Positions 51,559 to 60,885 are shown, numbered from the stretch's first letter. The stretch: DNA of 64,000 nucleotides from Streptomyces sp. HPF1205 (GCF_020400825.1 NZ_JAINVH010000032.1:28725-92724), one strand, 5' to 3'. Numbers and translations are program-made. The notes: generated by a model not told the origin, from the sequence alone.

Positions 51559-52758
51559 TCAGCGCGGGACCCGCACGATCAGGGCGTCGCCCTGGCCGCC
51601 ACCCCCGCACAGCGCCGCCGCGCCCGTACCGCCGCCGCGGCGCTTCAGTTCGAGCGCCAGGTGCAGCACGATACGGGCCCCGGACATGCCGATGGGGTGG
51701 CCGAGGGCGATCGCGCCGCCGTTCACGTTCACCTTTTCGGGGGTCACTCCGAGATCCTTCATGGACTGGACGGCGACCGCGGCGAAGGCCTCGTTGATCT
51801 CGATCAGGTCGAGGTCGGCGACGGTCAGGCCCTCCTTGGCCAGCGCGTGGTTGATCGCGTTGGACGGCTGGGACTGCAGGGAGTTGTCGGGGCCCGCCAC
51901 GTTGCCGTGGGCGCCGATCTCGGCGAGCCACTCCAGGCCGAGTTCCTCGGCCTTCTGCCTGCTCATCACGACGACCGCGGCGGCGCCGTCGGAGATCTGC
52001 GAGGAGGTGCCTGCGGTGATCGTGCCGTCCTTGGTGAAGGCCGGCCGCAGCTTGGCCAGGCCCTCGGCGGTGGTCTCCGGGCGGATGCCCGCGTCGTGCG
52101 CGATGACGATCGGGTCGCCCTTGCGCTGCGGGATCTCCAGCGGGGTGATCTCGGCCTCGAACAGGCCGTTCTTCTGGGCGGCGGCCGCGCGCTGGTGGGA
52201 CAGGGCGCCGAACTCGTCCTGCGGGGCGCGCTCGATGCCGAGCCGGGTGTTGTGGCGCTCGGTGGACTCGCCCATGGCGATCTTGTCGAACGCGTCGGTC
52301 AGGCCGTCGTGCGCCATGGTGTCGAGGACCTCGATGGCGCCGTACTTGTAGCCCTCGCGGGACTTGGGCAGCACGTGGGGCGCGTTGGTCATCGACTCCT
52401 GGCCGCCGGCCACCACGACGTCGAACTCGCCGGCCCTGATGAGCTGGTCGGCCAGCGCGATGGCGTCGAGGCCCGACAGGCACACCTTGTTGATCGTGAG
52501 CGCCGGGACCGACATCGGGATGCCGGCCTTGACGGCGGCCTGGCGGGCCGGGATCTGGCCGGCACCGGCCTGCAGCACCTGGCCCATGATCACGTACTGC
52601 ACCTGGTCGCCACCGATCCCGGCCCGCTCCAGCGCCGCCTTGATCGCGAAGGCGCCGAGCTCGGCCCCGGAGAAGGAGCGCAGGCTGCCGAGCAGCCGGC
52701 CCATGGGGGTACGGGCACCTGCGACGATCACGGACGTGCGTGTTGCCTGGCTGGTCAT
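51559..52758 (-). CDS. Acetyl-CoA C-acetyltransferase (thiolase)
   Basis: This 399-residue thiolase condenses or cleaves acetoacetyl-CoA/3-ketoacyl-CoA. Catalytic residues are C93 (NKVCLSG), H354 (IALGHPIG) and C384 (LCGGGGQGD), with NEAFAA also present. The ATG has AAGGGG upstream. It diverges from the epimerase gene and belongs with meaB and icmA in short-chain acyl-CoA metabolism that supplies polyketide precursors. Confidence 0.95.
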   Translation of the reverse strand: MTSQATRTSVIVAGARTPMGRLLGSLRSFSGAELGAFAIKAALERAGIGGDQVQYVIMGQVLQAGAGQIPARQAAVKAGIPMSVPALTINKVCLSGLDAIALADQLIRAGEFDVVVAGGQESMTNAPHVLPKSREGYKYGAIEVLDTMAHDGLTDAFDKIAMGESTERHNTRLGIERAPQDEFGALSHQRAAAAQKNGLFEAEITPLEIPQRKGDPIVIAHDAGIRPETTAEGLAKLRPAFTKDGTITAGTSSQISDGAAAVVVMSRQKAEELGLEWLAEIGAHGNVAGPDNSLQSQPSNAINHALAKEGLTVADLDLIEINEAFAAVAVQSMKDLGVTPEKVNVNGGAIALGHPIGMSGARIVLHLALELKRRGGGTGAAALCGGGGQGDALIVRVPR

Positions 52759-52897
52759 GGTGCGGCCCCTTCGGCTGAAGAGATGAGTTAACGATGGTTA
52801 TCATCAATGTACTCAGGCGTAACCGCCGGGTCACGGTTCATACCGTGTGACGGCGCGCACGTTGCGTGACCACATATGCATACGGTGCACTGTGTAC
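52759..52897. promoter_or_regulatory. Thiolase-epimerase divergent control region with palindrome
   Basis: CACGGT-TCAT-ACCGTG (52832-52847) is a perfect palindrome in the middle of this 139-base gap. The thiolase-proximal half is AT-richer, with GTTAAC and GTTATC motifs near 52787-52801. Confidence 0.55.
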
Positions 52898-53356
52898 ATG
52901 CTGACTCGGATCGACCACATCGGGATCGCCTGCTTCGACCTCGACGCGACCGTCGAGTTCTACCGTGCCACGTACGGCTTCGAGGTGTTCCACACCGAAG
53001 TCAACGAGGAGCAGGGCGTGCGCGAGGCCATGCTCAAGATCAACGAGACGTCGGACGGCGGTGCCTCCTACCTGCAGCTCCTGGAGCCGACCAGGGACGA
53101 CTCGGCGGTCGGCAAGTGGCTGGCCAAGAACGGCGAGGGCGTGCACCACATCGCCTTCGGCACCGCCGACGTGGACACCGACTCCGAGGCCATCAGGGAC
53201 AAGGGCGTGCGGGTGCTGTACGAGCAGCCGCGCCGCGGATCCATGGAGTCCAGGATCACCTTCCTCCATCCCAAGGACTGCCACGGGGTGCTGACCGAGC
53301 TGGTCACCTCCGCCAAGGACCGGGGCGGGGACGCCGCCGGCCACGCGGACCACTGA
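52898..53356 (+). CDS. mce: Methylmalonyl-CoA epimerase
   Basis: This 152-residue VOC-fold enzyme interconverts (R)- and (S)-methylmalonyl-CoA. It has LTRIDHIGIACFDLDATVEFYRATYGFEV and HHIAFGTADVD, with metal-binding His (DHIG) and HHI motifs, and FLHPKDCHGVLTEL at the third metal-ligand region. I chose ATG 52898; GTG 52892 adds two residues. No ribosome-binding site is visible, so the leader is very short or absent. With MeaB and IcmA it suggests active B12-dependent acyl-CoA rearrangement. Confidence 0.93.
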   Translation: MLTRIDHIGIACFDLDATVEFYRATYGFEVFHTEVNEEQGVREAMLKINETSDGGASYLQLLEPTRDDSAVGKWLAKNGEGVHHIAFGTADVDTDSEAIRDKGVRVLYEQPRRGSMESRITFLHPKDCHGVLTELVTSAKDRGGDAAGHADH

Positions 53357-53368
53357 CCCGACCCCGCG

Positions 53369-53392
53369 CGGCCCGGTAGAGTGGCCGGGCCG
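53369..53392 (+). terminator. Terminator after mce
   Basis: CGGCCCGG (53369-53376) pairs with CCGGGCCG (53385-53392) around an eight-base loop, beginning 12 bases after the epimerase stop. Confidence 0.6.
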
Positions 53393-53600
53393 GCCGGGGT
53401 GGGCGGCCGGGCGCCGCTGAGCCAGGCTGCGCCCGAGTACGCTCCCGCTCCGCGGCGTTGATCTGACACCATTCTTCGTACAGCTCTGTCGGCTCAGTTG
53501 CTCCGCCGCGACGACAGCGGTGGCCGCGGCGGGGCGGCAGCGACGGAGAATCTCACCCGGTTGGCGGGTGAGGACGCCAGGAGACGGATGGGACCGCGGA

Positions 53601-56600
53601 GTGCGGGGCAACGACAGCTACCGGGCTAATGACAGCTACCGGGCTGACGACCACCTCTCGCTGCTCGAAGCCGAGATGGAACGGCTGAGGACCGAGCGGG
53701 GCAAGGCCGTCGACCACGCCGACGACCTCGGTTACCAGGTGGAGGTGCTGCGCGCCAAGCTGCACGAGGCGCGGCGCAACCTGGCCGCCCGCCCCGCGTA
53801 CGACAACATCGGCCACCAGGCCGACCAGCTCCTGCGCAACGCCCAGATCCAGGCCGACCAGCTCCGCGCCGACGCCGAGCGGGAGCTGCGGGAGGCCCGC
53901 GCCCAGACCCAGCGGCTGCTGCAGGAGCAGGCCGAGCACCAGGCCAGGTTCGAGGCCGAGTGGCACGCCGAGGCGATCGCCCGGCGCCGGGCGCTGGACG
54001 AGGAGCTGGCCGAGCGGCGGGCGACCGTCGAGACGCACGTCAACGAGAACGTGGCCTGGGCCGAGCAGTTGCGCGCCCGTACCGAGTCGCAGGCCCGCCG
54101 CCTGCTGGACGAGGCCCGCGCCGAGGCCGAGGCGTCACTGGCCGCCGCCCGGGCCGAGGCCACCAGGGCGGCCGAGCAGACCGGCCAGCGGCTGACCGCC
54201 GAGGCGCAGGCCGCCAGGGCCGAGGCCGAGCAGATCCTGCGCCGGGCCAGGACGGACGCCGAGCGGCTGCTGACCGCCGCCTCCACGCAGGCCCAGGAGG
54301 CCACCACCGAGGCCGAGCAGCTGCGCAGCAGCACCCGCAGCGAGTCCGAGGAGGCCCGAGTCCGGGCCGTCGAGGCCACCCGCCTGGCCGAGGAGCGGAT
54401 GCGGGAGGCCGACGAGACGCTGCGCACCGCCCGCGCGGAGGCCGAGCGGCTGCGCGACGAGGCCGCGGCGGGCGCCGCCAAGCGGCTGGCGCAGACCGAG
54501 TCGGAGAACGAACAGCGCACCCGTACCGCCAAGGCCGAGATCGCCCGGATGGTGGCCGAGGCCACCAAGGAGGCCGAGGCGGCGAAGGCGGAGGCCGAGC
54601 AGGTGGTGGCCGACGCCAAGGCGGAGGCCGAGCGGCTCAAGGCCGAGGCCGCCGAGGCGGCGAGGGCCGCGGCCTCCGAGGACGCGGCCGCGCAGCTCGC
54701 GCAGGCCGCCAGGTCGGCCGAGGAGATCCTCACCAAGGCGTCGCAGGACGCCCGCTCGACCACCAGGACCGCCGCCGAGGAGGCCGAGCGGATCCGCAAG
54801 GAGGCCGAGGCCGAGGCCGAGCGGCTGCGCACGGAGGCGGAGGCGTCGGCGCAGGAGCTGCGCGGCGCCGCCCAGGACGACACCGCGGAGTACCGGGCCA
54901 GGACCGTCGAGCTGCAGGAGGAGGCGCGCCGGCTGCGCGGCGAGGCCGAGCAGCTGCGGTCCGAGGCGGTCGCCGAGGGCGAGCGGATCCGCGGCGAGGC
55001 GCGGCGCGAGGCCGTCCAGCAGATCGAGGAGGCCGCGCGCAAGGCCGAGGAGCTGCTGGCCAAGGCGAAGGCGGACGGCGACGAGGTGCGGCAGGGCGCC
55101 GCCGCCGAGTCCGACCGGATGCGTGCCGAGTCCGTCGAGCGGGCCTCATCGCTCCAGCTCAAGGCCGAGGAGGCGCTGCGCGTGGCGCGCGCCGAGGCCG
55201 AGGAGCTGCGGGCGGAGGCCGAGCGGCAGGCCGCCGCCGTCAAGGAGGCGGCCGAGCAGGCCGCCGCCGAGCAGCGGGCCGAGGCCGAGACGCTCGTGGC
55301 GCGGATGCGCGCGGAGGCCGAGACCGACCTCGTACGGCTGCGCGAGGAGGCGCAGGCGCGGGTCGCGTCGGCCGAGGAGCGGCTGCGCGAGGCGAGCACC
55401 GAGGCCGACCGGATCCGGACGGAGGCGGCCGAGGAGGCCGAGCGCCTGCGCCAGGAGACCGCCGAGCGGGTCCGGGCGCTGCGGGAGCAGGCGGAGGCCG
55501 AGGCGGTACGGCTGCGCGACGAGGCGGCCGCCGACGCGGCGCAGACCCGCGCGGAGGGCGAGTCCGTCGCCGTACGGCTGCAGGCGGAGGCGAGCGCCGA
55601 GGCCGAGCGGCGCCGGTCGGAGGCGCAGGAGACCGCGGACCGGCTGCGCGCGGAGGCGGCGGCCGCGGCCGAGCGGACCGGGCAGGAGGCCGCCGAGGCG
55701 CTGGCCGCCGCCCAGGAGGAGGCGGCCCGCCGCCGGCGCGAGGCCGAGGAGCTGCTGGCCGCGGCCCGCGCGGAGGCCGAGCAGGAGCGGTTCGGCGCCC
55801 ACCAGGAGAGCGAGGAGCTGCTGGCGGCCGCCCGCCGCCGGGTCGAGGACGCGGCGGTGGAGGCCGACCGCCTGGCGGCCGAGGCCGAGCAGCGGGCCAC
55901 CGACATGGTGGCGGCGGCCGAGACGACCGCCCAGCAGGTACGGGACTCCGTGGCGGGGCTGCGCCAGGAGGCCGAGGACGAGATCGCCGGGCTGCGCTCG
56001 GCCGCCGAGCACGCCGCCCAGCAGCTTCGGGCCGACGCCCAGGGCGAGGCCGACCGGCTGCACGCCGACGCCAACTCCGAGCGGGAGCGGGCCGCCGAGG
56101 ACGCCGCGCGCGTCCGCCGGGAGAGCCAGGAAGAGGCCGACGCGGCACGCCAGTTGGCGGACCGTACCGTCGGCGAGGCGATCGACGAGTCCGACCGGCT
56201 GCGGGCGCAGGCCCGCGAGGACGCCAACCGGATGCGCACCGACGCGGCGAACCAGGCCGACCAGCTCGTGGGCAAGGCCCGCGAGGAGGCCGAGCGGATC
56301 GGGACGCAGGCCCGGCAGACGCTGGCGGACGCCGAACGGGACGCCGAGCAGGCCCGCGAGGAGGCCCAGCGGATCCTCGACGAGGCACGCGAGGCGGCCA
56401 ACAAGCGGCGCAGCGAGGCCGCCGAGCAGGCCGACGAACTGATCAACAAGGCCAGGGCCGAGGCACTGAAGACCCAGGCGGCGGCCGAGGAGCAGGCGGA
56501 CACGATGGTCGGCGCGGCCCGTGGGGAGGCGACACGGCTGCTCGGCGAGGCCACGTTGGAGGCCAACGGGCTGGTCGAGCGGGCCAGGACCGACGCCGAC

Positions 56601-57194
56601 ACACTGCTGGCCGAGGCCCGTCAGGACGCGACCGCGATCCGCGAGCGCAGTGAGGAACTGCGCAGCCGGGTCGAGTCCGAGGTCGAGGAACTCCACGAAC
56701 GTGCCCGCAAGGAGGCCGCGGAGGCGATGAAGTCGGTGGGCGAGCGGGTCGACAAGCTGGTGGCCGCCGCGACCGAGCAACTCGCCGAGGCGGAGGCCAA
56801 GGCCGCCGAGATCAAGACCACGGCGACCTCGGAGGCGAGCAAGGTACGGATCGCCGCCGTGAAGAAGGTCGAGGGCCTGCTGAAGGAGGCCGAGCAGAAG
56901 AAGGCCGAGGCCGAACGCGAGGCGGCCCGGGTCAAGGGGGAGGCACGGGCCGAGGCCGAACGCGTGGTGGCCGAGGGCAGACGAGAGCTGGAGACCCTGA
57001 TGCGTCGCCGCGAGGACATCAACGCGGAGATCTCCAGGGTCCAGGACGTACTGGAAGCGCTGGAGTCCTTCGAGGCACCCAAGTCGTTCGACTCCCCGCC
57101 GGCCGGCGGGGCGAAGAGCACGGTGGCGGCGGGTGCCGGCGCGGGCGCGGTTCGAACAGGCAGCAAGCGCATCGAAGATGCTCCACTCGATTGA
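53601..57194 (+). CDS. scy: Polarity-determining coiled-coil protein Scy
   Basis: This protein of about 1,197 residues is almost entirely coiled coil, dominated by EAERLRxEAxxxA-type repeats. It matches S. coelicolor Scy, which organises the tip-located polarisome with DivIVA and FilP and directs hyphal branching. Near the N-terminus HLSLLEAEMERLRTERGKAVDHADDLGYQVEVLRAKLHEARRNL is the conserved DivIVA-like opening. A C-terminal ILRRREDINAEISRVQDVLEALESFE-like segment (here TLMRRREDINAEI) caps the coil. The GTG at 53601 gives a short tail with a tandem NDSYRA/NDSYRAD repeat. Length is somewhat below the S. coelicolor protein, as expected from repeat-number variation. Confidence 0.92.
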   Translation: MRGNDSYRANDSYRADDHLSLLEAEMERLRTERGKAVDHADDLGYQVEVLRAKLHEARRNLAARPAYDNIGHQADQLLRNAQIQADQLRADAERELREARAQTQRLLQEQAEHQARFEAEWHAEAIARRRALDEELAERRATVETHVNENVAWAEQLRARTESQARRLLDEARAEAEASLAAARAEATRAAEQTGQRLTAEAQAARAEAEQILRRARTDAERLLTAASTQAQEATTEAEQLRSSTRSESEEARVRAVEATRLAEERMREADETLRTARAEAERLRDEAAAGAAKRLAQTESENEQRTRTAKAEIARMVAEATKEAEAAKAEAEQVVADAKAEAERLKAEAAEAARAAASEDAAAQLAQAARSAEEILTKASQDARSTTRTAAEEAERIRKEAEAEAERLRTEAEASAQELRGAAQDDTAEYRARTVELQEEARRLRGEAEQLRSEAVAEGERIRGEARREAVQQIEEAARKAEELLAKAKADGDEVRQGAAAESDRMRAESVERASSLQLKAEEALRVARAEAEELRAEAERQAAAVKEAAEQAAAEQRAEAETLVARMRAEAETDLVRLREEAQARVASAEERLREASTEADRIRTEAAEEAERLRQETAERVRALREQAEAEAVRLRDEAAADAAQTRAEGESVAVRLQAEASAEAERRRSEAQETADRLRAEAAAAAERTGQEAAEALAAAQEEAARRRREAEELLAAARAEAEQERFGAHQESEELLAAARRRVEDAAVEADRLAAEAEQRATDMVAAAETTAQQVRDSVAGLRQEAEDEIAGLRSAAEHAAQQLRADAQGEADRLHADANSERERAAEDAARVRRESQEEADAARQLADRTVGEAIDESDRLRAQAREDANRMRTDAANQADQLVGKAREEAERIGTQARQTLADAERDAEQAREEAQRILDEAREAANKRRSEAAEQADELINKARAEALKTQAAAEEQADTMVGAARGEATRLLGEATLEANGLVERARTDADTLLAEARQDATAIRERSEELRSRVESEVEELHERARKEAAEAMKSVGERVDKLVAAATEQLAEAEAKAAEIKTTATSEASKVRIAAVKKVEGLLKEAEQKKAEAEREAARVKGEARAEAERVVAEGRRELETLMRRREDINAEISRVQDVLEALESFEAPKSFDSPPAGGAKSTVAAGAGAGAVRTGSKRIEDAPLD

Positions 57195-57220
57195 GCGGAT
57201 GTTTTTGTTACCTCATCCGC
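57195..57220 (+). terminator. Hairpin between scy and filP
   Basis: GCGGATG (57195-57201) pairs with CATCCGC (57214-57220); the loop includes a T-run. It follows the scy stop directly and suggests at least partial termination before filP. Confidence 0.5.
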
Positions 57221-57296
57221 AATGGCTCGGTGACACGCCGTCCGGGCCCCTAGGATTCCCCCTATCACCTCACCGGTCTGAATCGACAGGAACCTC

Positions 57297-58235
57297 ATGA
57301 GCGACACTTCCTCCCCCTTCGGCTTCGAGCTCGTGCGGCGCGGATACGACCGCGGACAGGTGGACGACCGCATCACCAAGCTCGTCGCCGACCGTGACAG
57401 CGCCCTGACGAGGATCACGGCGCTGGAGAAGCGCATCGAGGAGCTGCACCTCGAAACCCAGAACGCCCAGGCCGCCGTCAGCGACGCGGAGCCGTCGTAC
57501 GCCGGCCTCGGCGCCCGTGTCGAGAAGATCCTCCGCCTCGCCGAGGAGGAGGCGAAGGACCTGCGCGAGGAGGCCCGCCGCGCCGCCGAGCAGCACCGGG
57601 AGCTGGCCGAGTCGGCCGCCGCCCAGGTGCGCAGCGACGCGGAGGCCTACTCCGCCGAGCGCAAGGCCAAGGCCGAGGAAGACGGCGCGCGGATCGTCGA
57701 GAAGGCCAAGGGCGACGCCACCCAGCTCCGGAACGAGGCGCAGAAGGACGCCCAGGCCAAGCGCGAGGAAGCGGACGCGCTGTTCGAGGAGACCCGCGCC
57801 AAGGCCGCCCAGGCCGCAGCGGACTTCGAGACGAACCTGGCCAAGCGCCGCGAGCAGTCCGAGCGGGACCTGGCGTCCCGTCAGGCGAAGGCGGAGAAGC
57901 GGCTGGCGGAGATCGAGCACCGCGCCGAGCAGCTCCGTCTGGAGGCGGAGAAGCTGCGCACGGACGCCGAGCGCCGGGCCCGCCAGACGGTGGAGACCGC
58001 GCAGCGCCAGTCCGAGGACATCGTCGCGGACGCCAACGCCAAGGCCGACCGGATCCGCAGCGAGTCCGAGCGCGAGCTGGCGGCGCTCACCAACCGCCGC
58101 GACAGCATCAACGCGCAGCTCACCAACGTGCGCGAGATGCTGGCCACCCTCACCGGCGCGGCGGTCGCCGCGGCCGGCTCCCCCGCGGACGACGAGCCGA
58201 TCTCGCGCGGCGTCCCGGCCCAGCAGTCCCGCTGA
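57297..58235 (+). CDS. filP: Filament-forming coiled-coil protein FilP
   Basis: This 312-residue intermediate-filament-like protein forms a subapical network supporting hyphal stiffness and interacts with Scy and DivIVA. It starts MSDTSSPFGFELVRRGYDRGQVDDRITKLVADRD, the conserved head, then has one long coiled coil (about 30-275) ending in NRRDSINAQLTNVREMLATL and a short disordered tail. AGGAA precedes the ATG. Length agrees with the 310-residue S. coelicolor protein. A TAGGAT hexamer at 57251-57256 may belong to its own promoter. Confidence 0.94.
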   Translation: MSDTSSPFGFELVRRGYDRGQVDDRITKLVADRDSALTRITALEKRIEELHLETQNAQAAVSDAEPSYAGLGARVEKILRLAEEEAKDLREEARRAAEQHRELAESAAAQVRSDAEAYSAERKAKAEEDGARIVEKAKGDATQLRNEAQKDAQAKREEADALFEETRAKAAQAAADFETNLAKRREQSERDLASRQAKAEKRLAEIEHRAEQLRLEAEKLRTDAERRARQTVETAQRQSEDIVADANAKADRIRSESERELAALTNRRDSINAQLTNVREMLATLTGAAVAAAGSPADDEPISRGVPAQQSR

Positions 58236-58360
58236 ACCCGACCGGCGGGCCGCCTCGACCGGGCCCGCCCCGACCCGGCCGTCCCGGCCCCGGCCGCCAC
58301 TGACCGGAGCCGGCCGGCCGACCGGCCAACCCTCGCCGGCCGTCGAATGTCGCAGTTCTG

Positions 58361-58390
58361 GAACCCCTGCCCCTCCTCGGGCAGGGGTTC
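58361..58390 (+). terminator. Terminator after filP
   Basis: GAACCCCTGCCC (58361-58372) pairs perfectly with GGGCAGGGGTTC (58379-58390) around a six-base loop. The next gene starts only 27 bases further on, so its promoter must overlap this hairpin. Confidence 0.85.
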
Positions 58391-58403
58391 CGCCGTATGT
58401 TGC

Positions 58404-58409
58404 TAGCCT
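58404..58409 (+). promoter_or_regulatory. Candidate -10 of the leaderless ABC ATPase gene
   Basis: TAGCCT ends seven bases before the ATG at 58417, and no ribosome-binding site lies between. The upstream -35 region would fall inside the filP terminator stem. Confidence 0.5.
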
Positions 58410-58416
58410 CGCCCCC

Positions 58417-59556
58417 ATGATTGAGTTGCAGGGGCTCACCAAGCGGTACGGGGACAAGACCGCTGTCGACCATCTGACGTTCACCGTGCGCCCCGGCGTG
58501 GTGACCGGATTCCTCGGCCCCAACGGCGCGGGCAAGTCCACGACGATGCGGATGGTGCTCGGCCTCGACCGCCCGACCAGCGGTGACGTACGGATCGACG
58601 GCAAGCACTACGCACAGCTCAGCGAACCGCTGAAGTACATCGGCGCGCTGCTGGACGCCAAGGACGCGCACGGCGGCCGCAGCGCCTACAACCACCTGCT
58701 GTGCCTGGCCCAGTCCAACCGCATCCCCCGCCGCCGGGTGGACGAGGTGCTGGAGACCGTGGGCCTGACGGCGGTGGCCAGGAAGCGCTCCAAGGGCTTC
58801 TCGCTGGGCATGGGCCAGCGGCTGGGCATCGCGGGCGCGCTGCTCGGCGACCCGGAGATCCTGATGTTCGACGAGCCGGTCAACGGGCTGGACCCGGAGG
58901 GCATCCACTGGATCCGCAACCTGATGAAGGGGCTCGCCGCCCAGGGCCGCACCGTCTTCGTCTCGAGCCACCTGATGAGCGAGATGGCGCTGACCGCCGA
59001 GCACCTGATCGTCATCGGCCGCGGCCGGCTGCTCGCCGACACCTCGATGGCGCAGTTCATCGCGCAGAACTCGCGGTCCTTCGTACGGGTGCGCACCCCG
59101 CAGGTCGAAAGCTTCCAGGACGTGCTGACCGCGGCCGGGTACCGGCCGGTGCGGGCCGACGACGGCTCGTTCGAGGTCCAGGACGCGGACCCGGCCCGGC
59201 TCGGCGAACTCGCCGCCGAGCACCGGCTCGTGCTGCACGAACTCAGCCCGCAGCGCGCCTCGCTGGAGGAGGCGTTCATGCGGCTCACCGCGGAGTCCGT
59301 GGAGTACCACGCGCACGGTGCGGTGACGCCCGGCGCCGCGGCGCCGGGGACGCCGCCGGGCGGGACGCCGGGGGTTCCGGGGATGCCGGGTGCGCCGGTC
59401 GCCGCCGGGCAGCCGCCCGTACCTCCCGTACCGCCGCCGGGGCAGGCCGCGCCGCCGGCCGAACCCGGGCAGCCGCCCGTACCGCCCGGGCAGCCCCCGC
59501 AGCCGCAGTGGGGCTCCCAGTGGCGCAACAACCCGCGTTCCGGAAAGAGGCGTTGA
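58417..59556 (+). CDS. ABC-2 type transporter ATP-binding protein
   Basis: This 379-residue ATPase drives the permease encoded two bases downstream. Walker A is GPNGAGKST (about 36-44), the signature is FSLGMGQRLGIAGALLG, Walker B is ILMFDEPVNGLDPEG, and the switch is VSSHLMSEM. The drug-transport/NatA-like C-terminal extension is followed by about 70 residues of Pro/Gly-rich tail (PPVPPVPPPGQ repeats) ending in a basic patch. Substrate unknown. Confidence 0.93.
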   Translation: MIELQGLTKRYGDKTAVDHLTFTVRPGVVTGFLGPNGAGKSTTMRMVLGLDRPTSGDVRIDGKHYAQLSEPLKYIGALLDAKDAHGGRSAYNHLLCLAQSNRIPRRRVDEVLETVGLTAVARKRSKGFSLGMGQRLGIAGALLGDPEILMFDEPVNGLDPEGIHWIRNLMKGLAAQGRTVFVSSHLMSEMALTAEHLIVIGRGRLLADTSMAQFIAQNSRSFVRVRTPQVESFQDVLTAAGYRPVRADDGSFEVQDADPARLGELAAEHRLVLHELSPQRASLEEAFMRLTAESVEYHAHGAVTPGAAAPGTPPGGTPGVPGMPGAPVAAGQPPVPPVPPPGQAAPPAEPGQPPVPPGQPPQPQWGSQWRNNPRSGKRR

Positions 59557-59557
59557 C

Positions 59558-60331
59558 ATGGCCGCCCCCGCCGCCGTCCTGCAGTCCGAGTGGACCAAGA
59601 TCCGCTCCGTGCGGTCCACCGTGTGGACCCTGGCCCTGGCCTTCCTCGTCACCGTCGCGCTCGGCGCGGTGATCTGCCTGGTGTTCAACAACACCTGGGA
59701 CAACCTGTCCGACTCCGACAAGGTGACCTTCGACGCCACCCAGACCAGCTTCTTCGGCATGACGCTGGGGCAGCTCGCGCTGATCGTCTTCGGCGTGCTG
59801 GTCATGTCCAGCGAGTACAGCACCGGCATGATCCGCACCTCGCTGGCCGCCGTGCCGCAGCGCGGCACCTTCTACTTCTCCAAGGTCGCGGTGGCCGGAC
59901 TGCTGGCCCTGGTGGTCGGCATGGCCACCAGCTTCCTGACCTTCTTCCTGGGCCAGGCGCTGCTCGGCTCGCACAAGGCGCACCTCGGCGACCACGGTGT
60001 CTTCCGCGCGGTCCTCGGCGCCGGGCTCTACATGACCCTGCTGGTGCTGCTGTGCGTGGGCGCGGCGGCGATGCTGCGCAGCCCGATGCTGGGGCTGGGC
60101 ATCCTGATGCCGTTCTTCTTCCTGGTCTCGCCGATCCTGGCGGCCGTGCCCAAGGTCAAGACGGTCGCCCGCTACTTCCCGGACCAGGCGGGCCGCAAGA
60201 TCATGGAGGTCGTGCCGTCCTCGGACAACCACACCTCGTACGGGCCCTGGGGCGGCATGGCCATCATGGCCGTATGGGTGGCGGCGGCGCTGCTCGGCGG
60301 CTACGTCGTGCTGAGGAGGCGCGACGCCTGA
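59558..60331 (+). CDS. ABC-2 type transporter permease
   Basis: This 257-residue membrane protein has about six transmembrane helices (VWTLALAFLVTVALGAVICLVF; LALIVFGVLVMSSEYSTGMIRTSLAAVP, the typical ABC-2 motif; AVAGLLALVVGMATSFLTFFLG; YMTLLVLLCVGAAAML; LGLGILMPFFFLVSPILAAVP; AIMAVWVAAALLGGYVVL). GGAAAGAGG precedes the ATG. It is co-transcribed with the ATPase; the spacing is one base. Confidence 0.92.
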   Translation: MAAPAAVLQSEWTKIRSVRSTVWTLALAFLVTVALGAVICLVFNNTWDNLSDSDKVTFDATQTSFFGMTLGQLALIVFGVLVMSSEYSTGMIRTSLAAVPQRGTFYFSKVAVAGLLALVVGMATSFLTFFLGQALLGSHKAHLGDHGVFRAVLGAGLYMTLLVLLCVGAAAMLRSPMLGLGILMPFFFLVSPILAAVPKVKTVARYFPDQAGRKIMEVVPSSDNHTSYGPWGGMAIMAVWVAAALLGGYVVLRRRDA

Positions 60332-60364
60332 GCGGAGCCTTTCGCGGGCGTCAGCGGCACGGCG

Positions 60365-60697
60365 TCAGTAGCGCGGCGCGTCACGGGACCGCTGGACCTT
60401 ACGGGTCCGGCGGTCCTTCGCCTGCCAGCAGGCGCGGTGCCAGTGCCGCCGGTCGTCGAGGCCGTCGTACTCCCGCCAGGCGACCACGTGGGCGACGCCC
60501 GGCGGGATCTCCTGGTCGCAGCCCGGGCAGCGGTAGTGCTTGGTGGAGGCGCTGCCCGCCACGGGTCTGACCACCCAGTCCTCGCCCTGCCACTCCTCCC
60601 TGGCTCCCCCGCCGGGCACCAGGCCGCGCTCCTCACCGGCCGCGGCCGCGGCTGTGGCGCGGCGCGGCCCGCCGGGACGGTTACGTCGCGGGGACAC
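60365..60697 (-). CDS. Small protein with zinc-finger-like CxxC/HxxxC motif
   Basis: This 110-residue protein has a basic, alanine-rich N-terminus (VSPRRNRPGGPRRATAAAAAG) and a C-terminal putative metal site: CPGCDQEIPPG, then HVVAW, and RRHWHRACW. Relatives in Streptomyces are often labelled ATP/GTP-binding, without a visible P-loop here. Nucleic-acid binding is plausible but unproven. AAGGAG eight bases upstream fixes GTG 60697 as start. It converges with the permease gene. Confidence 0.75.
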   Translation of the reverse strand: MSPRRNRPGGPRRATAAAAAGEERGLVPGGGAREEWQGEDWVVRPVAGSASTKHYRCPGCDQEIPPGVAHVVAWREYDGLDDRRHWHRACWQAKDRRTRKVQRSRDAPRY

Positions 60698-60885
60698 GCG
60701 TGGCTCCTTCGCTCTCTCGGTACTCCCGCCTCTCGCGGCGGACAGTTCTTTCCAGCGTACGCGCGGTGACAGCCGGGGGCGGAAGACCCCATCTGCCGTA
60801 CCCCTGCCGAAAATCATGAAAACGCGACAGAAAGCCGTGCCTTTGGCACGTGCCAGACGTTAGACGGTCAAGGAGGGAGTATGCG

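Noticed and set aside
53732..56602. Long minus-strand Ser/Ala/Arg-rich frame opposite scy
   Set aside because: A direct consequence of the repeated Glu/Ala/Arg codons of scy on the other strand; no independent evidence.
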